Shown in pieces: positions 35,731 through 43,909 of a stretch of DNA of 64,000 nucleotides. A model generated the notes under the pieces. The model was not told where the DNA came from. It made no database searches and saw nothing but the letters and a program-made list of their open reading frames with translations. The translations under genes were made by a program, and so were the position numbers. Source of the stretch: Listeria swaminathanii (lineage in GTDB: Bacteria > Bacillota > Bacilli > Lactobacillales > Listeriaceae); contig NZ_JAATOD010000001.1 in the NCBI RefSeq assembly GCF_014229645.1, forward strand, positions 124,001 to 188,000. Reading direction: 5' to 3'. Numbering within the stretch: the first letter of the stretch is position 1; each line of letters opens with the position of its first letter.

Positions 35731-36846
35731 TTATAAACGAGCTGGTCGTGAAGTCCTAAACTGCAAACCAAGATCCACCAACGCACAAACCCAAACACTC
35801 AAAAAACTCACAAAAAGCGGCAAATCACTACCCAAATTAACAAAAAACAATCCCACCAACAGCAACAATAACAACGCATCTTTCCAAAAAGAAAACGTCA
35901 CTTCGGCCTTTTTATGCGCGGCAAAAACAAATTGCTTCGAGACAAAAAACACAGCTACAGAACCAAATAACATCAACAGCAACACATCGCGCTGCAAATG
36001 CCCCTCAAACAACAAGTGCAAATTCACCGCAAGCAACATTACCGAAACAATAATAAAGAAATGCCCGTAAATCAAAAACTGCCCATGCGTCTCCTTATGA
36101 TGATCAACAATTTTCTCAAAGCTATGAAAATACGAGGCCCAAAGCGTACAAATAATTAAAAAACCAAGCAACGTATAACTAATCGTATACAAATCAAGCG
36201 TATGGCCAACTAATATAGTCGTAATCGCAACAATACTTTCACCAAAAGTAATAATAACAAACAAGCCAAAACGCTCAGCCAAATGCGGAAAATCAACCGG
36301 AACTTTCCTTAATGTTTTAGCTAAAAATAGCGGTAAAATAATATCAACGGCAATTCCAAGATACATCACTAAATAACGCGCTAACCCTTCAAAAAACACC
36401 GAAGTCGCCGTTGTCAAAACACCAAGCAGAAAAACACTCCCAAGAAGCAGCGCCACTTTCCGAGCATTGCCCGTCAACTTCCTACTTATAACAAAATACT
36501 GAATAACCGTGATCAACCGAATTCCCAAATAACCAATCAAAAAAGTATAATACGTATTCGAAAATGTTAAATCAAAACTCGCTGTCATCAGAATCAAGAA
36601 AAACATCTGCGGTAACATATAAAGTTCAGGTAGTTTGATTTTTTCACCAAAGCGGTTGAAAAACATCGTCTGACCAACCCATGCCCAAAACATCGGCGTC
36701 ACCATTAATAAATACTCACCAAAATAAACAGCTGTTTTATCCGGATGATTATCAACACTAAGCAAAAGGTGCGTCGTGGAAGCAACCGCGGTAACGAATA
36801 TTAAATCAAAAAACAGCTCTAACCAAGACACTTTTCTTTCCGTCAT
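35731..36846 (-). CDS. ltrA: Low temperature requirement protein A
   Basis: A 371-residue LtrA-family membrane protein with about ten to twelve segments. The conserved family start KVSWLELFFDLIFVTAVA (W-x-ELFFDLVFV) and the motif FGESIVAI near the middle are clear. LtrA was named from a Listeria mutant unable to grow in the cold; the molecular activity of the family is not known. GGGGTGA precedes its ATG on the minus strand. EGD-e equivalent lmo0389. Transcribed alone. Confidence 0.93.
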   Translation of the reverse strand: MTERKVSWLELFFDLIFVTAVASTTHLLLSVDNHPDKTAVYFGEYLLMVTPMFWAWVGQTMFFNRFGEKIKLPELYMLPQMFFLILMTASFDLTFSNTYYTFLIGYLGIRLITVIQYFVISRKLTGNARKVALLLGSVFLLGVLTTATSVFFEGLARYLVMYLGIAVDIILPLFLAKTLRKVPVDFPHLAERFGLFVIITFGESIVAITTILVGHTLDLYTISYTLLGFLIICTLWASYFHSFEKIVDHHKETHGQFLIYGHFFIIVSVMLLAVNLHLLFEGHLQRDVLLLMLFGSVAVFFVSKQFVFAAHKKAEVTFSFWKDALLLLLLVGLFFVNLGSDLPLFVSFLSVWVCALVDLGLQFRTSRPARL

Positions 36847-36982
36847 TTTTTCACCCCACGATAATTTCTCTTTTTTTAAAGTATACCACGCGAATCGCTC
36901 AGGCTTTTGACAGGTGCTTGCATTGAAACGTATAATTAAAGGGCAGAATAGTCGAATTACTAAGATAGGAGAGAGTGAAATA

Positions 36983-37642
36983 GTGAAAACTTGGGATGAA
37001 TTTTTAGAGCAAGAAGCAAAACAGCCCTATTTTATCGAATTAATGGAAGCAGTCAAGGAAGCGCGAGCAAACGGAAACGTCTATCCGACAGAGGAAGATA
37101 TGTTTTCCTGTTTTCGCCTATGTCCTTATGATAAAGTCAAAGTCGTCATTCTTGGTCAAGATCCATATCACGGTCCCGGACAAGCGCATGGCCTAAGTTT
37201 TTCCGTCCAAAATGGTGTGCGAATTCCGCCAAGCCTTCGCAATATCTACAAAGAACTGAAAACGGACCTAGATATCGAACCAGCAGACCACGGCTATCTG
37301 GCCAAATGGGCGGAGCAAGGTGTATTACTAATGAACACAAGCTGGAGCGTGGCGGAAGGCAAAGCTGGCAGCCATAAAAAATTAGGCTGGGCAACATTCA
37401 CGGAGCATGTTTTAGAAGAATTAAATAATTATGAGCAACCACTCGTATTTATTTTATGGGGAAATCACGCCATTAAGGTCGCAAGTGGAATCACAAACCC
37501 AAAACACTTACTCATCAAAGGAGTCCATCCATCCCCACTGGCCGCGAGCCGAGGCTTTTTCGGCAGCAAACCATTTTCAAAAACCAATGAGTTTCTTGTG
37601 GAAAATGGAAGAACAGCAATTGATTGGGATTTAAATAAGTAG
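36983..37642 (+). CDS. ung: Uracil-DNA glycosylase
   Basis: A 219-residue family 1 uracil-DNA glycosylase. I start at GTG 36983, with AGGAGAG 7 bases upstream; a longer frame from 36914 is poorly preceded. Catalytic motif A is GQDPYHGPGQ with the Asp general base. Motif HPSPLAASRG supplies the intercalating Leu and the catalytic His. It removes uracil from DNA during base-excision repair. As I recall Listeria encodes a second copy elsewhere, so this would be the Ung2-type paralogue. Monocistronic. Confidence 0.92.
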   Translation: MKTWDEFLEQEAKQPYFIELMEAVKEARANGNVYPTEEDMFSCFRLCPYDKVKVVILGQDPYHGPGQAHGLSFSVQNGVRIPPSLRNIYKELKTDLDIEPADHGYLAKWAEQGVLLMNTSWSVAEGKAGSHKKLGWATFTEHVLEELNNYEQPLVFILWGNHAIKVASGITNPKHLLIKGVHPSPLAASRGFFGSKPFSKTNEFLVENGRTAIDWDLNK

Positions 37643-37813
37643 TAGAAAAATACATTATTCCAAAATTTCATTTCTTCTATTATATAGTTTTTTACAAAAG
37701 TGAAAAAATTTACATAATTCTTGCTAAAAGCTTTTTACATAAGGTTTCATTCATGTTATGGTTATTATAGGAGAAAGTAAAATTTAAAAAAGTTCCTAAA
37801 GAAGGTGACTAGT

Positions 37814-38113
37814 TTGAAGCATAATTTTACAGAAGATGACTTTGTTTATGGAGAATCATGGGGACTCGTGCATCGGGGGGTTTTAGAGGACAAAGAAGTA
37901 GAACGAATGAAAGCGCTACGAGATAAAGTAGTGGGCAAAAAGGGTGTAGCACAAACGACACTTAAGCCAATCGGCAGTGTCAGAATAGACGGAGAAGTCT
38001 ATGAAGCTCGCTTAAAAACAGGTTATTTAGAAGTGGGAAAACCAATAATTGCAGTAGGTATCGATTTCGGGTACGTACTAGTCAATGAAGATATACAGGA
38101 GGGAGAAAAATGA
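37814..38113 (+). CDS. NfeD-like OB-fold protein, FloA partner
   Basis: A 99-residue cytoplasmic protein. I place the start at TTG 37814, with GAAGGTGA 6 bases upstream; a GTG at 37805 is embedded in that site. The C-terminal half ([29 protein letters not shown]) is the NfeD C-terminal OB-fold. Unlike full NfeD there are no membrane or protease domains. Short NfeD-type proteins are typically encoded with flotillins, and here the stop overlaps the floA ATG by four bases. EGD-e equivalent lmo0391. Confidence 0.85.
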   Translation: MKHNFTEDDFVYGESWGLVHRGVLEDKEVERMKALRDKVVGKKGVAQTTLKPIGSVRIDGEVYEARLKTGYLEVGKPIIAVGIDFGYVLVNEDIQEGEK

Positions 38114-39054
38114 CAATGATTGGACCAATTATTATCGCAGTATTGATTATCATCTTTTTAATCGTATTTTTCACTTTAGTACCAGTGGGGTTATGGATTA
38201 GTGCATTATCCGCACGTGTACCAGTGGGGCTAGGAACTTTAATCGGGATGAGATTACGTCGCGTTGTACCTTCTCGCGTTGTAAAACCATTAATTAAAGC
38301 AGTAAAAGCAGGATTAGACTTAGAAGTAAACCAACTTGAAAGCCATTATTTAGCAGGTGGGGACGTGGATAACACAGTTGATGCGTTAATCGCCGCACAC
38401 CGCGCAAATATTGAACTAGATTTCAGCCGTGCAGCAGCTATTGACCTTGCTGGACGTGACGTACTTGAAGCAGTACAAACTTCTGTAACACCAAAAGTTA
38501 TTCGTACACCTGAATTTACTGGTGTGGCGCAAAACGGGGTAGAAGTAAAAGTTATCACACAAATTACTGTACAATCGAACATTGAACGTATCGTCGGTGG
38601 TGCCGGTGAAGATACAGTTATCGCCCGTGTCGGTGAAGCCGTAGTATCTACAGTCGGTGAAACAAAAGAACATACAGACGTACTAGAAAATCCAAACAGC
38701 ATTTCGAAAAAAGTCCAAGAACAAGGGCTTGGAGACGGAACTGCCTACACAATTTTATCCATTGATATCGCTGAAATGCGTATCGGGGACAACATTAAAG
38801 CAAAACTAGACATTGAAAAAGCCAACGCAGACATGGAAGTTGCTCAAGCAGCTGCATCGAAACGTAAAGCCGAAGCGATTGCCTTAGAACAAGAAAACAG
38901 AGCAGCCGTAGTAGCCGCAGAAGCAGAAGTTCCACGTGCGCTTTCTCGCGCTTTAGAAGAAGGAAACTTAGGCGTAATGGATTACTACAAAATGGAAAAT
39001 GTACAATCAGATACAGCTATGCGTGAATCGATTGCACACGAAGACGAAAAATAA
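38110..39054 (+). CDS. floA: Flotillin-like protein FloA
   Basis: A 314-residue flotillin (SPFH/band 7 superfamily, YqfA of B. subtilis). An N-terminal hairpin membrane segment (about 4-28) is followed by the FloA-specific domain and the SPFH domain (about 50-225). A coiled, Ala/Glu-rich region (about 225-290, [23 protein letters not shown]) completes it. It organises functional membrane microdomains and affects membrane fluidity. It is translationally coupled to the NfeD-like gene. An alternative ATG lies two codons downstream. EGD-e equivalent lmo0392. Confidence 0.95.
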   Translation: MTMIGPIIIAVLIIIFLIVFFTLVPVGLWISALSARVPVGLGTLIGMRLRRVVPSRVVKPLIKAVKAGLDLEVNQLESHYLAGGDVDNTVDALIAAHRANIELDFSRAAAIDLAGRDVLEAVQTSVTPKVIRTPEFTGVAQNGVEVKVITQITVQSNIERIVGGAGEDTVIARVGEAVVSTVGETKEHTDVLENPNSISKKVQEQGLGDGTAYTILSIDIAEMRIGDNIKAKLDIEKANADMEVAQAAASKRKAEAIALEQENRAAVVAAEAEVPRALSRALEEGNLGVMDYYKMENVQSDTAMRESIAHEDEK

Positions 39055-39088
39055 ACCTTGATCTTTTGCAAGGAAGAAGGTGTTTTCA

Positions 39089-39538
39089 ATGGATTTAAGT
39101 GATTTTCTGAATAGTGGTTGGGAGAGTGTCTTAGTCGTTCTTGGGATAGTTGGTGTCCTTATAAATTTCCTTAGTAAAGCCGGTAAAGGGGCAGAAGAGG
39201 AAGAGGAGAAAGCGCCACAACAAAGACCGAAATTGCGCACGACTCATCAAGCAAGCCATACTCAAATCACCAAAAAACCAGCAAAACGTAAAGTATCACA
39301 AGGTACTTTTACACAAAATAAAGAACAAGACAAAGTAATCGCCGAACAAAAGGCAACCCAAGAAAAAATGTTACGAGATATCCGCCGAGAATCCAATGTG
39401 GCCAAAGGAAAGAATCTAATTAAAAACACAAGTAATCATCCTAAAAAAGCCCGTAAATTACGTGGCAGATTACAAGAAGCGATAATTACGAAGGAAATCC
39501 TTGATAAGCCAGTTTCTTTACGGAAAAATCATTTATAA
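39089..39538 (+). CDS. Single-pass membrane protein, floA operon
   Basis: A 149-residue protein; the start at ATG 39089 follows GGAAGAAGG. One N-terminal membrane segment (about residues 12-30) precedes a polyglutamate stretch (GAEEEEEKAP) and then a strongly basic, probably disordered and coiled tail rich in Lys/Arg/Gln. It resembles the YqfB-type third gene that follows nfeD-floA in Bacillus in position and layout, but the sequence family is not recognised. It may help anchor or recruit FloA assemblies; this is inference from linkage only. Terminator follows. Confidence 0.72.
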   Translation: MDLSDFLNSGWESVLVVLGIVGVLINFLSKAGKGAEEEEEKAPQQRPKLRTTHQASHTQITKKPAKRKVSQGTFTQNKEQDKVIAEQKATQEKMLRDIRRESNVAKGKNLIKNTSNHPKKARKLRGRLQEAIITKEILDKPVSLRKNHL

Positions 39539-39542
39539 AAGT

Positions 39543-39573
39543 AGACCCAAGAACTAGTTTCTTGGGTCTTTTT
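39543..39573 (+). terminator. Rho-independent terminator after the floA operon
   Basis: AGACCCAAGAA and TTCTTGGGTCT form an eleven-base stem, followed by a T run. Confidence 0.9.
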
Positions 39574-39682
39574 GTTGCTGTGTCAGAACTGTTACATAAT
39601 AACGCCAAGTTTTAAAATGCCTGTATTACAACTGTAACATTGACCTGATATGCTGTGTGTATATAAAAAAGGGGTGCGTGGA

Positions 39683-40366
39683 TTGAAAATAATAGCAACG
39701 AGAAGAAAGATTTTTTTTGCGTTTATAGCTGTAATGATTTCTTTTTCAGTACTATTTTTACCAACAACTAACGCATCAGCAGCAACGACGTATAAAATGA
39801 CCATAACGGCTGATGTAAATATTCGCACAACAGATAATACAAACGGCAAAGTCATCGGATTATACAAAAAAGGCACAACAGTTACTTTCACTGCAAAGAC
39901 AAACAATAATTGGTATAAAACAACATATAACGGTAAAGTAGGTTATGTTTCAGGTAAATGTGTTACTACATATAAAGCACCTGTTGCAACAACACAAAGT
40001 TTTACCGCATTAAATAATGAAGCAAGAAAACACCTTGGCAAACGCTACAAAATTGGCGCAACTGGCCCAAGCTGCTTCGACTGCTCCGGTTTCACACAAT
40101 ATGTCTACTCGAAAGGCATCAAAAAATCACTTCCAAGAACAGCCAAACAACAATACACTGCAGCTAAGAAAATTAAAGCAAACGAACTAAAAAACGGCGA
40201 TCTGATTTTCTTTAACTATGGTAAAGGCATCGCGCACGTTGGAATCTACGTTGGTAATGGCAAAATGCTTAATGCCCAAAATAACGGCGTAAAATACGAC
40301 AGCATCAAATCTGGCTACTGGAAAAAATACATTGCCGGCTATGGTCGTGTAGCAAACTTAAAATAA
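39683..40366 (+). CDS. Secreted SH3b / NlpC-P60 peptidoglycan endopeptidase
   Basis: A 227-residue secreted hydrolase; TTG start at 39683 preceded by AAGGGGTG. A signal peptide (about 1-37, cleavage near NASAA) leads to a bacterial SH3 domain (about 42-100, VNIRTTDNTNGKVIG). A NlpC/P60 domain follows (about 110-227), with catalytic Cys in CFDCSGF and His in IAHVGIYVG. It cleaves the D-Glu/meso-DAP stem-peptide bond. It is smaller than P60 (Iap) and lacks LysM. A short-lived or autolytic role is likely. EGD-e equivalent lmo0394. Confidence 0.92.
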   Translation: MKIIATRRKIFFAFIAVMISFSVLFLPTTNASAATTYKMTITADVNIRTTDNTNGKVIGLYKKGTTVTFTAKTNNNWYKTTYNGKVGYVSGKCVTTYKAPVATTQSFTALNNEARKHLGKRYKIGATGPSCFDCSGFTQYVYSKGIKKSLPRTAKQQYTAAKKIKANELKNGDLIFFNYGKGIAHVGIYVGNGKMLNAQNNGVKYDSIKSGYWKKYIAGYGRVANLK

Positions 40367-40373
40367 TCTCATC

Positions 40374-40401
40374 AAGCGTCACTTTCTAGTGATGCTTTTT
40401 T
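40374..40401 (+). terminator. Rho-independent terminator
   Basis: AAGCGTCAC and GTGATGCTT pair around TTTCTA (one G-T pair), followed by six T residues. Confidence 0.8.
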
Positions 40402-40422
40402 GTGCGGAGGAGGAACTAACAA

Positions 40423-40848
40423 ATGAAATATAATATTAAAGAAATGCCGCTTGCAGAATTGGAACCGCGCGTAATCGAAGGGCTTTTGGAACATAAAGAA
40501 AGGCTTGGCTACGATATCCCAAAAAGCGAGGCGGTTCACATTGGTTTTGCCGCATTAAACGAATCCGGGGAAATTGTTGGTGGGGTGACAGCGAAAATCA
40601 GCTACGGAGAATTATATGTATCACTACTTTCCGTTGATAAAAGTACACAAGGAACGGGTGTCGGGACAGCGTTAATGGAACAAATAGAAAGATATGGTAG
40701 AGCAAATAACTGCCACCATATCTCATTAACAACATTTAGTTACCAAGCCCCAGATTTTTATAAAAAGTGTGGTTTTACCGAGCTTGGACGTGTAAAAGAT
40801 TTTCCGCTAAAAGGGGAAGAAAAGTATTTTTTCATTAAATATCTGTAA
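40423..40848 (+). CDS. GNAT-family acetyltransferase
   Basis: A 141-residue GNAT protein. The acetyl-CoA loop is seen in STQGTGVGTALMEQIE near residue 75-90 (Q-x-x-G-x-G/A), and the closing motif reads QAPDFYKKCGFTELG. The acceptor substrate is unknown. GGAGGAGG precedes the ATG. It is convergent with proC, leaving just two bases between the stops, so transcripts must overlap. EGD-e equivalent lmo0395. Confidence 0.9.
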   Translation: MKYNIKEMPLAELEPRVIEGLLEHKERLGYDIPKSEAVHIGFAALNESGEIVGGVTAKISYGELYVSLLSVDKSTQGTGVGTALMEQIERYGRANNCHHISLTTFSYQAPDFYKKCGFTELGRVKDFPLKGEEKYFFIKYL

Positions 40849-40850
40849 TC

Positions 40851-41651
40851 TTACATAGAGCTGTTTTTTTGTGCTGCTGCTTGGACAGCGTTGATAACTG
40901 CTGAACGGAAACCATTATTTTCCAGTGATTTCACAGCTTCGATGGTTGTTCCACCGGGAGAAGTAACCATATCTTTTAGTTTCCCTGGATGTTCGCCTGT
41001 TTCTAGAACCATTTTTGCAGCGCCTAGGACAGCTTGTGCGGCGAATTTATACGCTTTATCCCGAGGCATGCCATTTAGTACTGCGCCGTCTGCTAACGCC
41101 TCTATGAACATATAAACATAGGCTGGCGAAGAACCACTGACACCGATGACCGCATCCATGAGGTTTTCAGACACTACTTCTGCCTCTCCAAAACTAGCAA
41201 AAATAGCGGAAACTTCATCAATTTCTTGTTGCGTTACATTAGCATTTGGCGAAATAGAAGACATTGCAGCGCCGACTAATGCTGGTGTATTTGGCATTAC
41301 TCGGACAATTTTAGTCTCCGCAGAAGTTAATTCTTCTAAGTCTTTGATAGTAACGCCTGCTGCTACAGAAATAACGATTTTTTCTGGTGTTAACTTATTT
41401 TTTACTGTGGTTAAAATTTCTGGGATTGTATAAGGTTTCACCGCTAAAATGATAATATCTGCTTGTTCTACGAGTTTTTCAGTATCTGTTGTTAACGCAA
41501 GACCATTAAATTCCGTTTCGAGCGGTTTTAGTTTTTCGATGTTCCGACCGCAAACGATAATGTTTTCTCTTGCTATTAAATTAGCTTTTGCTAATCCTCG
41601 AATCATTGCTGTACCCATATTACCTGCGCCTATAAAGCCGATTTTTGCCAT
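40851..41651 (-). CDS. proC: Pyrroline-5-carboxylate reductase
   Basis: A 266-residue P5CR with the N-terminal NAD(P)-binding GFIGAGNMGTAMIRGL and the C-terminal dimer-helix signature MVTSPGGTTIEAVKSLEN. It reduces pyrroline-5-carboxylate to proline, the final biosynthetic step. TTAGGAGCG precedes its start on the minus strand. No other proline gene is adjacent. In EGD-e the corresponding gene (lmo0396) is, as I recall, followed by lmo0397 without the peptide/ABC block present here, so the accessory insert begins just beyond this start. Confidence 0.94.
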   Translation of the reverse strand: MAKIGFIGAGNMGTAMIRGLAKANLIARENIIVCGRNIEKLKPLETEFNGLALTTDTEKLVEQADIIILAVKPYTIPEILTTVKNKLTPEKIVISVAAGVTIKDLEELTSAETKIVRVMPNTPALVGAAMSSISPNANVTQQEIDEVSAIFASFGEAEVVSENLMDAVIGVSGSSPAYVYMFIEALADGAVLNGMPRDKAYKFAAQAVLGAAKMVLETGEHPGKLKDMVTSPGGTTIEAVKSLENNGFRSAVINAVQAAAQKNSSM

Positions 41652-41734
41652 GCTATTTTTTCGCTCCTAACCGAATCATTTTTTTCTATTATCTCACGTT
41701 ACACGGCTTTGTCCAGTTTTGCGATAATAATCAT

Positions 41735-41770
41735 AAAAGTACCTTAGTGAATCTTGCTAGGGTACTTTTT
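41735..41770 (+). terminator. Orphan terminator-like hairpin upstream of the peptide genes
   Basis: AAAAGTACCTTAG and CTAGGGTACTTTTT flank a nine-base loop (one G-T pair), ending in five T residues. On the plus strand there is no gene to terminate between it and proC, which faces away. It may end a lost gene or insulate the peptide genes. Confidence 0.7.
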
Positions 41771-42108
41771 CGCGTGGACGATTGTATTTTTCACTAGAGA
41801 AAGTCTAATTATGTACAAAATCAGTAAAGACGGTTGTGGAAAACGTTGTTGTAGCAACGGTTTGGCTTGGGAGAATAAATAAATGTAGCGAAAATGTGTC
41901 AAAAGCTGCTTGCTTGACAACTAAAAATAAACATTTTTCTGATAATTGTCCTCAAATATGCCAATCTGAACGACACGCGAAATTAGCTTAGGATACTATT
42001 TTTGGAGCAATGTTTTTAAAGTTTGAAAGCGCTATAAATGGCGTTTTTATCAGCTATAATTAACTTTGGATGACAGTCCCAACTACATAATATTGCGAGG
42101 TGAAAACG
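41771..42108 (+). promoter_or_regulatory. Upstream region of the peptide triplet with promoter and inverted repeats
   Basis: This 338-base stretch holds no full-length gene. A clean TATAAT lies at 42055-42060, 49 bases before the first peptide start, but no good -35 is present at the usual distance. In that place sits an imperfect inverted repeat, AAAGCGC tataaatg GCGTTTT (42026-42047), a candidate operator. A second inverted repeat, TGTCAA / TTGACA (41897-41919), contains a perfect -35 sequence but the nearest -10-like GATAAT is 21 bases away. A 23-codon Cys-rich micro-ORF is at 41811-41882. Confidence 0.5.
41811..41882 (+). CDS. Possible 23-residue Cys-rich micro-ORF
   Basis: ATG at 41811 opens 23 codons (MYKISKDGCGKRCCSNG...), with three Cys at positions 9, 13 and 14 and a basic centre. 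Only a weak AGAGAAAG precedes it. It lies between the orphan terminator and the peptide triplet. It may be chance, but Cys-rich peptides beside an ABC exporter merit a look. Confidence 0.2.
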   Translation: MYKISKDGCGKRCCSNGLAWENK

Positions 42109-42210
42109 ATGAATTTCTTTCTACAATTATTAGGTAACTTCTCTGGAGCTTTAAATTTCCCAGACGTAACAGGAGTAATTAACAGCCTAATCAAAGCTAT
42201 TTTTGGTTGA
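42109..42210 (+). CDS. Leaderless hydrophobic peptide 1 (33 residues)
   Basis: GCGAGGTG precedes the ATG by 6 bases. The peptide starts MNFFLQLLGNFSGALNFPDV and ends NSLIKAIFG: a hydrophobic first helix, a Pro hinge at residue 18 and a second amphipathic helix. It has no signal peptide, no double-Gly leader and about zero net charge. It is nearly identical to the two genes that follow. Size, lack of leader, tandem copy number and the G-I-F-G-like end resemble staphylococcal PSM-beta/SLUSH peptides; leaderless bacteriocins are the alternative. Transport and protection may come from the ABC system downstream. Function is inference. Confidence 0.75.
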   Translation: MNFFLQLLGNFSGALNFPDVTGVINSLIKAIFG

Positions 42211-42246
42211 TTCTAAAAAAATAATACGTAAAGGAGGCTACTACAC

Positions 42247-42348
42247 ATGAATTTCTTTCTACAATTATTAGGTAATTTTTCGGGAGCATTTAATTTCCCA
42301 GAGGTAACAGAAATCTTAAACAACCTAATCAAAGGAATCTTCGGTTGA
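42247..42348 (+). CDS. Leaderless hydrophobic peptide 2 (33 residues)
   Basis: AAAGGAGGC lies 8 bases before the ATG. The peptide is identical to copy 1 through the first 14 residues, then carries Phe15, Glu19 and a TEILNNLIKGIFG end, giving a net charge near -1. The Pro18 hinge is retained. The sequence is maintained as a coding frame with silent changes relative to copy 1 (for example GGT AAT TTT TCG versus GGT AAC TTC TCT), which supports expression as a peptide and not as a structural RNA. Confidence 0.75.
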   Translation: MNFFLQLLGNFSGAFNFPEVTEILNNLIKGIFG

Positions 42349-42386
42349 TTTTAAAAAAATAAAAATAGGAAAGGAGGCTACTAAAG

Positions 42387-42488
42387 ATGAATTTCTTCTT
42401 ACAATTATTAACTAACCTTTCTGGCGCTTTACGTTTCCCAGATGTAACTGAAATCTTAAACAACCTAATCAAAGGAATCTTTGGTTGA
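42387..42488 (+). CDS. Leaderless hydrophobic peptide 3 (33 residues)
   Basis: AAAGGAGGC lies 8 bases before the ATG. It differs from copy 2 mainly at positions 9 (Thr), 11 (Leu), 15-16 (Leu-Arg) and 19 (Asp), and shares the TEILNNLIKGIFG end. Arg16 makes it the copy with the most balanced charges. A three-component mixture of related peptides is typical of PSM-beta-type sets and of multi-peptide leaderless bacteriocins. A hairpin follows 25 bases after the stop. Confidence 0.75.
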   Translation: MNFFLQLLTNLSGALRFPDVTEILNNLIKGIFG

Positions 42489-42513
42489 TTGCCAATTAGA
42501 ATACGTTGAAATA

Positions 42514-42543
42514 TAGGGTTAAGACTTTCTTAGCCCTATTTTC
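42514..42543 (+). terminator. Terminator or attenuator after the peptide genes
   Basis: TAGGGTTAAGA and TCTTAGCCCTA pair (one G-T pair) around a short loop, followed by TTTTC. It lies between peptide 3 and the surface-protein gene, so peptide mRNA can accumulate above the level of downstream genes. Confidence 0.75.
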
Positions 42544-42578
42544 TAATTAAAGATGTAAATGAGGAGGATTTTAAATCC

Positions 42579-43793
42579 ATGAAAAAAATAATCGCGTTAA
42601 TTACAACAGTTGCCCTTCTATCTATGGTTGTTTTTAACTTCATTCCAGGTGTTGTTGCAAATGCGGCGAACACTTCAGAAAGCAATTTGACATATAAAGA
42701 TGTACGTGGTGGTTTTTACTTTGTTGGTTATGAAAATGTCCAGCTTGAAAAAGGAAAAACATACAAATATAAAGTATCTTATGAAGCAAATGTCGATATG
42801 ACAATGACGGATACAATTACAGGACAATCAGCAAAAGCAGGACTATTTATCCCGAGTTCATCCGGCGCAGAGCTTACAAATACGGCTGTCACTCGCACGC
42901 AAGGAAATGTTATGGACGTAGCGAATGATGACAGCAAAACTTTTACACATACATTTGAATTTACAGCAAATGAAGATACAAAAGCAGATATTGGCGTGTT
43001 TTTAGGTGCGGGATCAGTTCTACCAACGACTCCAGAAGCTTCACTAATCTGGAAAAATGTAACTGTAGTAAACGAAACACCAGCAGAAGCACCAACAGCG
43101 CCAGTTATTAATGCAGAAGATAAAACAATCAAACAAAATGAAACGTTTAATCCTCTAAATGAAGTAACGGCTACGGATAAAAAAGATGGCGACATTACTA
43201 GTGCCATCAGAGTAACAAAAAACACCGTCGATACGACTAAAAGCGGCGAATATGATGTGGACTACAAGGTAACAAATTCAAGCAAAATCACAACGCTAAA
43301 AAGCATCAAAGTAACCGTGACTAAAGAGGCTGTAACAGCAAACACAGCTCCAGTCATTAATGCAAAAGACCAAACAATCAAAGTTGGTGACCTGTTTAAT
43401 TCGTTAAAAGGAGTTACCGCAACGGATAAAGAAGACGGCGACCTAACAGCAAAAATCAAAGTGACAAAAGATACAGTAAATAATTCAAAAAAAGGTGTTT
43501 ATCAAGTCACATATACCGTAACCGATTCTGGTAACCTATCAGCGACTCTTACAATTAAAGTGACAGTAACTCAAGATTTAACGCTTATTATAGAGCCAAT
43601 CAAACTGGTTGAAAGCGGAACTCCAAGCGATCCTACCACCCCTAAACAAACTGCTAGAAATGCAGAAACAGCGGATGTAAAAGCAAGCAAAATACCAAAA
43701 ACGGGTGATAACTCGATGATCTGGTTAGTTCTTGCTGGACTAGGCTTAGCAACAGTAGGTATTACCACGTATCGCAAAAAAGCAAATAGATAA
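42579..43793 (+). CDS. Cell-wall surface protein with two DUF5011-type repeats and IPKTG signal
   Basis: A 404-residue protein with GAGGAGG before the ATG. Signal peptide about 1-29 (ANA cleavage). A unique N-terminal beta domain (about 35-165) is followed by two related modules of about 80 residues (about 170-250 and 255-335), each P-V-I-N-A-x-D...T-I-K...VTATDKxDGD and a closing YxVTVT strand, as in DUF5011/HYR-like Ig domains. A Thr/Pro linker, IPKTGD at 372, a hydrophobic segment and a KKANR tail complete it. Ile replaces the usual Leu of the sorting motif. It may be a lineage-restricted LPXTG protein. Link to the peptides is positional. Confidence 0.85.
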   Translation: MKKIIALITTVALLSMVVFNFIPGVVANAANTSESNLTYKDVRGGFYFVGYENVQLEKGKTYKYKVSYEANVDMTMTDTITGQSAKAGLFIPSSSGAELTNTAVTRTQGNVMDVANDDSKTFTHTFEFTANEDTKADIGVFLGAGSVLPTTPEASLIWKNVTVVNETPAEAPTAPVINAEDKTIKQNETFNPLNEVTATDKKDGDITSAIRVTKNTVDTTKSGEYDVDYKVTNSSKITTLKSIKVTVTKEAVTANTAPVINAKDQTIKVGDLFNSLKGVTATDKEDGDLTAKIKVTKDTVNNSKKGVYQVTYTVTDSGNLSATLTIKVTVTQDLTLIIEPIKLVESGTPSDPTTPKQTARNAETADVKASKIPKTGDNSMIWLVLAGLGLATVGITTYRKKANR

Positions 43794-43806
43794 TTTATCA
43801 TGGATG

Positions 43807-43836
43807 AAAAGAGTATTTTAGCTTAGATACTCTTTT
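43807..43836 (+). terminator. Rho-independent terminator
   Basis: AAAAGAGTAT and ATACTCTTTT flank a ten-base loop. It separates the surface-protein gene from the regulator/ABC operon. Confidence 0.8.
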
Positions 43837-43909
43837 CATTAACTAAATGATAAAATGGCATTCTAGAACTGTTTTTTTGAAGTTTTATAGAGGGAGAGGG
43901 GAATCAGTT

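Larger units (their letters stand above)
42109..42488 (+). repeat. Three tandem peptide-gene units of about 138-140 bp
   Basis: The unit (peptide gene plus AAAGGAGGCTACT spacer) occurs three times with starts at 42109, 42247 and 42387. Each peptide is exactly 33 codons ending GGTTGA. Copies 2 and 3 share the spacer AAAGGAGGCTACT and the codons for TEILNNLIKGIFG. Most differences are in the middle residues, so the array arose by tandem duplication followed by selection on the peptide. Confidence 0.9.

Noticed and set aside
41896..41946. TTGACA at 41914 as the main promoter of the peptide genes
   Set aside because: The nearest -10-like element (GATAAT at 41941) is 21 bases away, beyond the normal range; kept only as an alternative.
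42109..42488. CRISPR-like or REP-like repeat array
   Set aside because: The repeated units contain full reading frames with start, stop and ribosome binding sites and differ mostly silently; they are duplicated genes.
42109..42488. Type I toxin-antitoxin peptide genes
   Set aside because: No antisense promoter or RNA is visible over the peptides, and there is no single basic membrane helix typical of such toxins; not excluded but not preferred.
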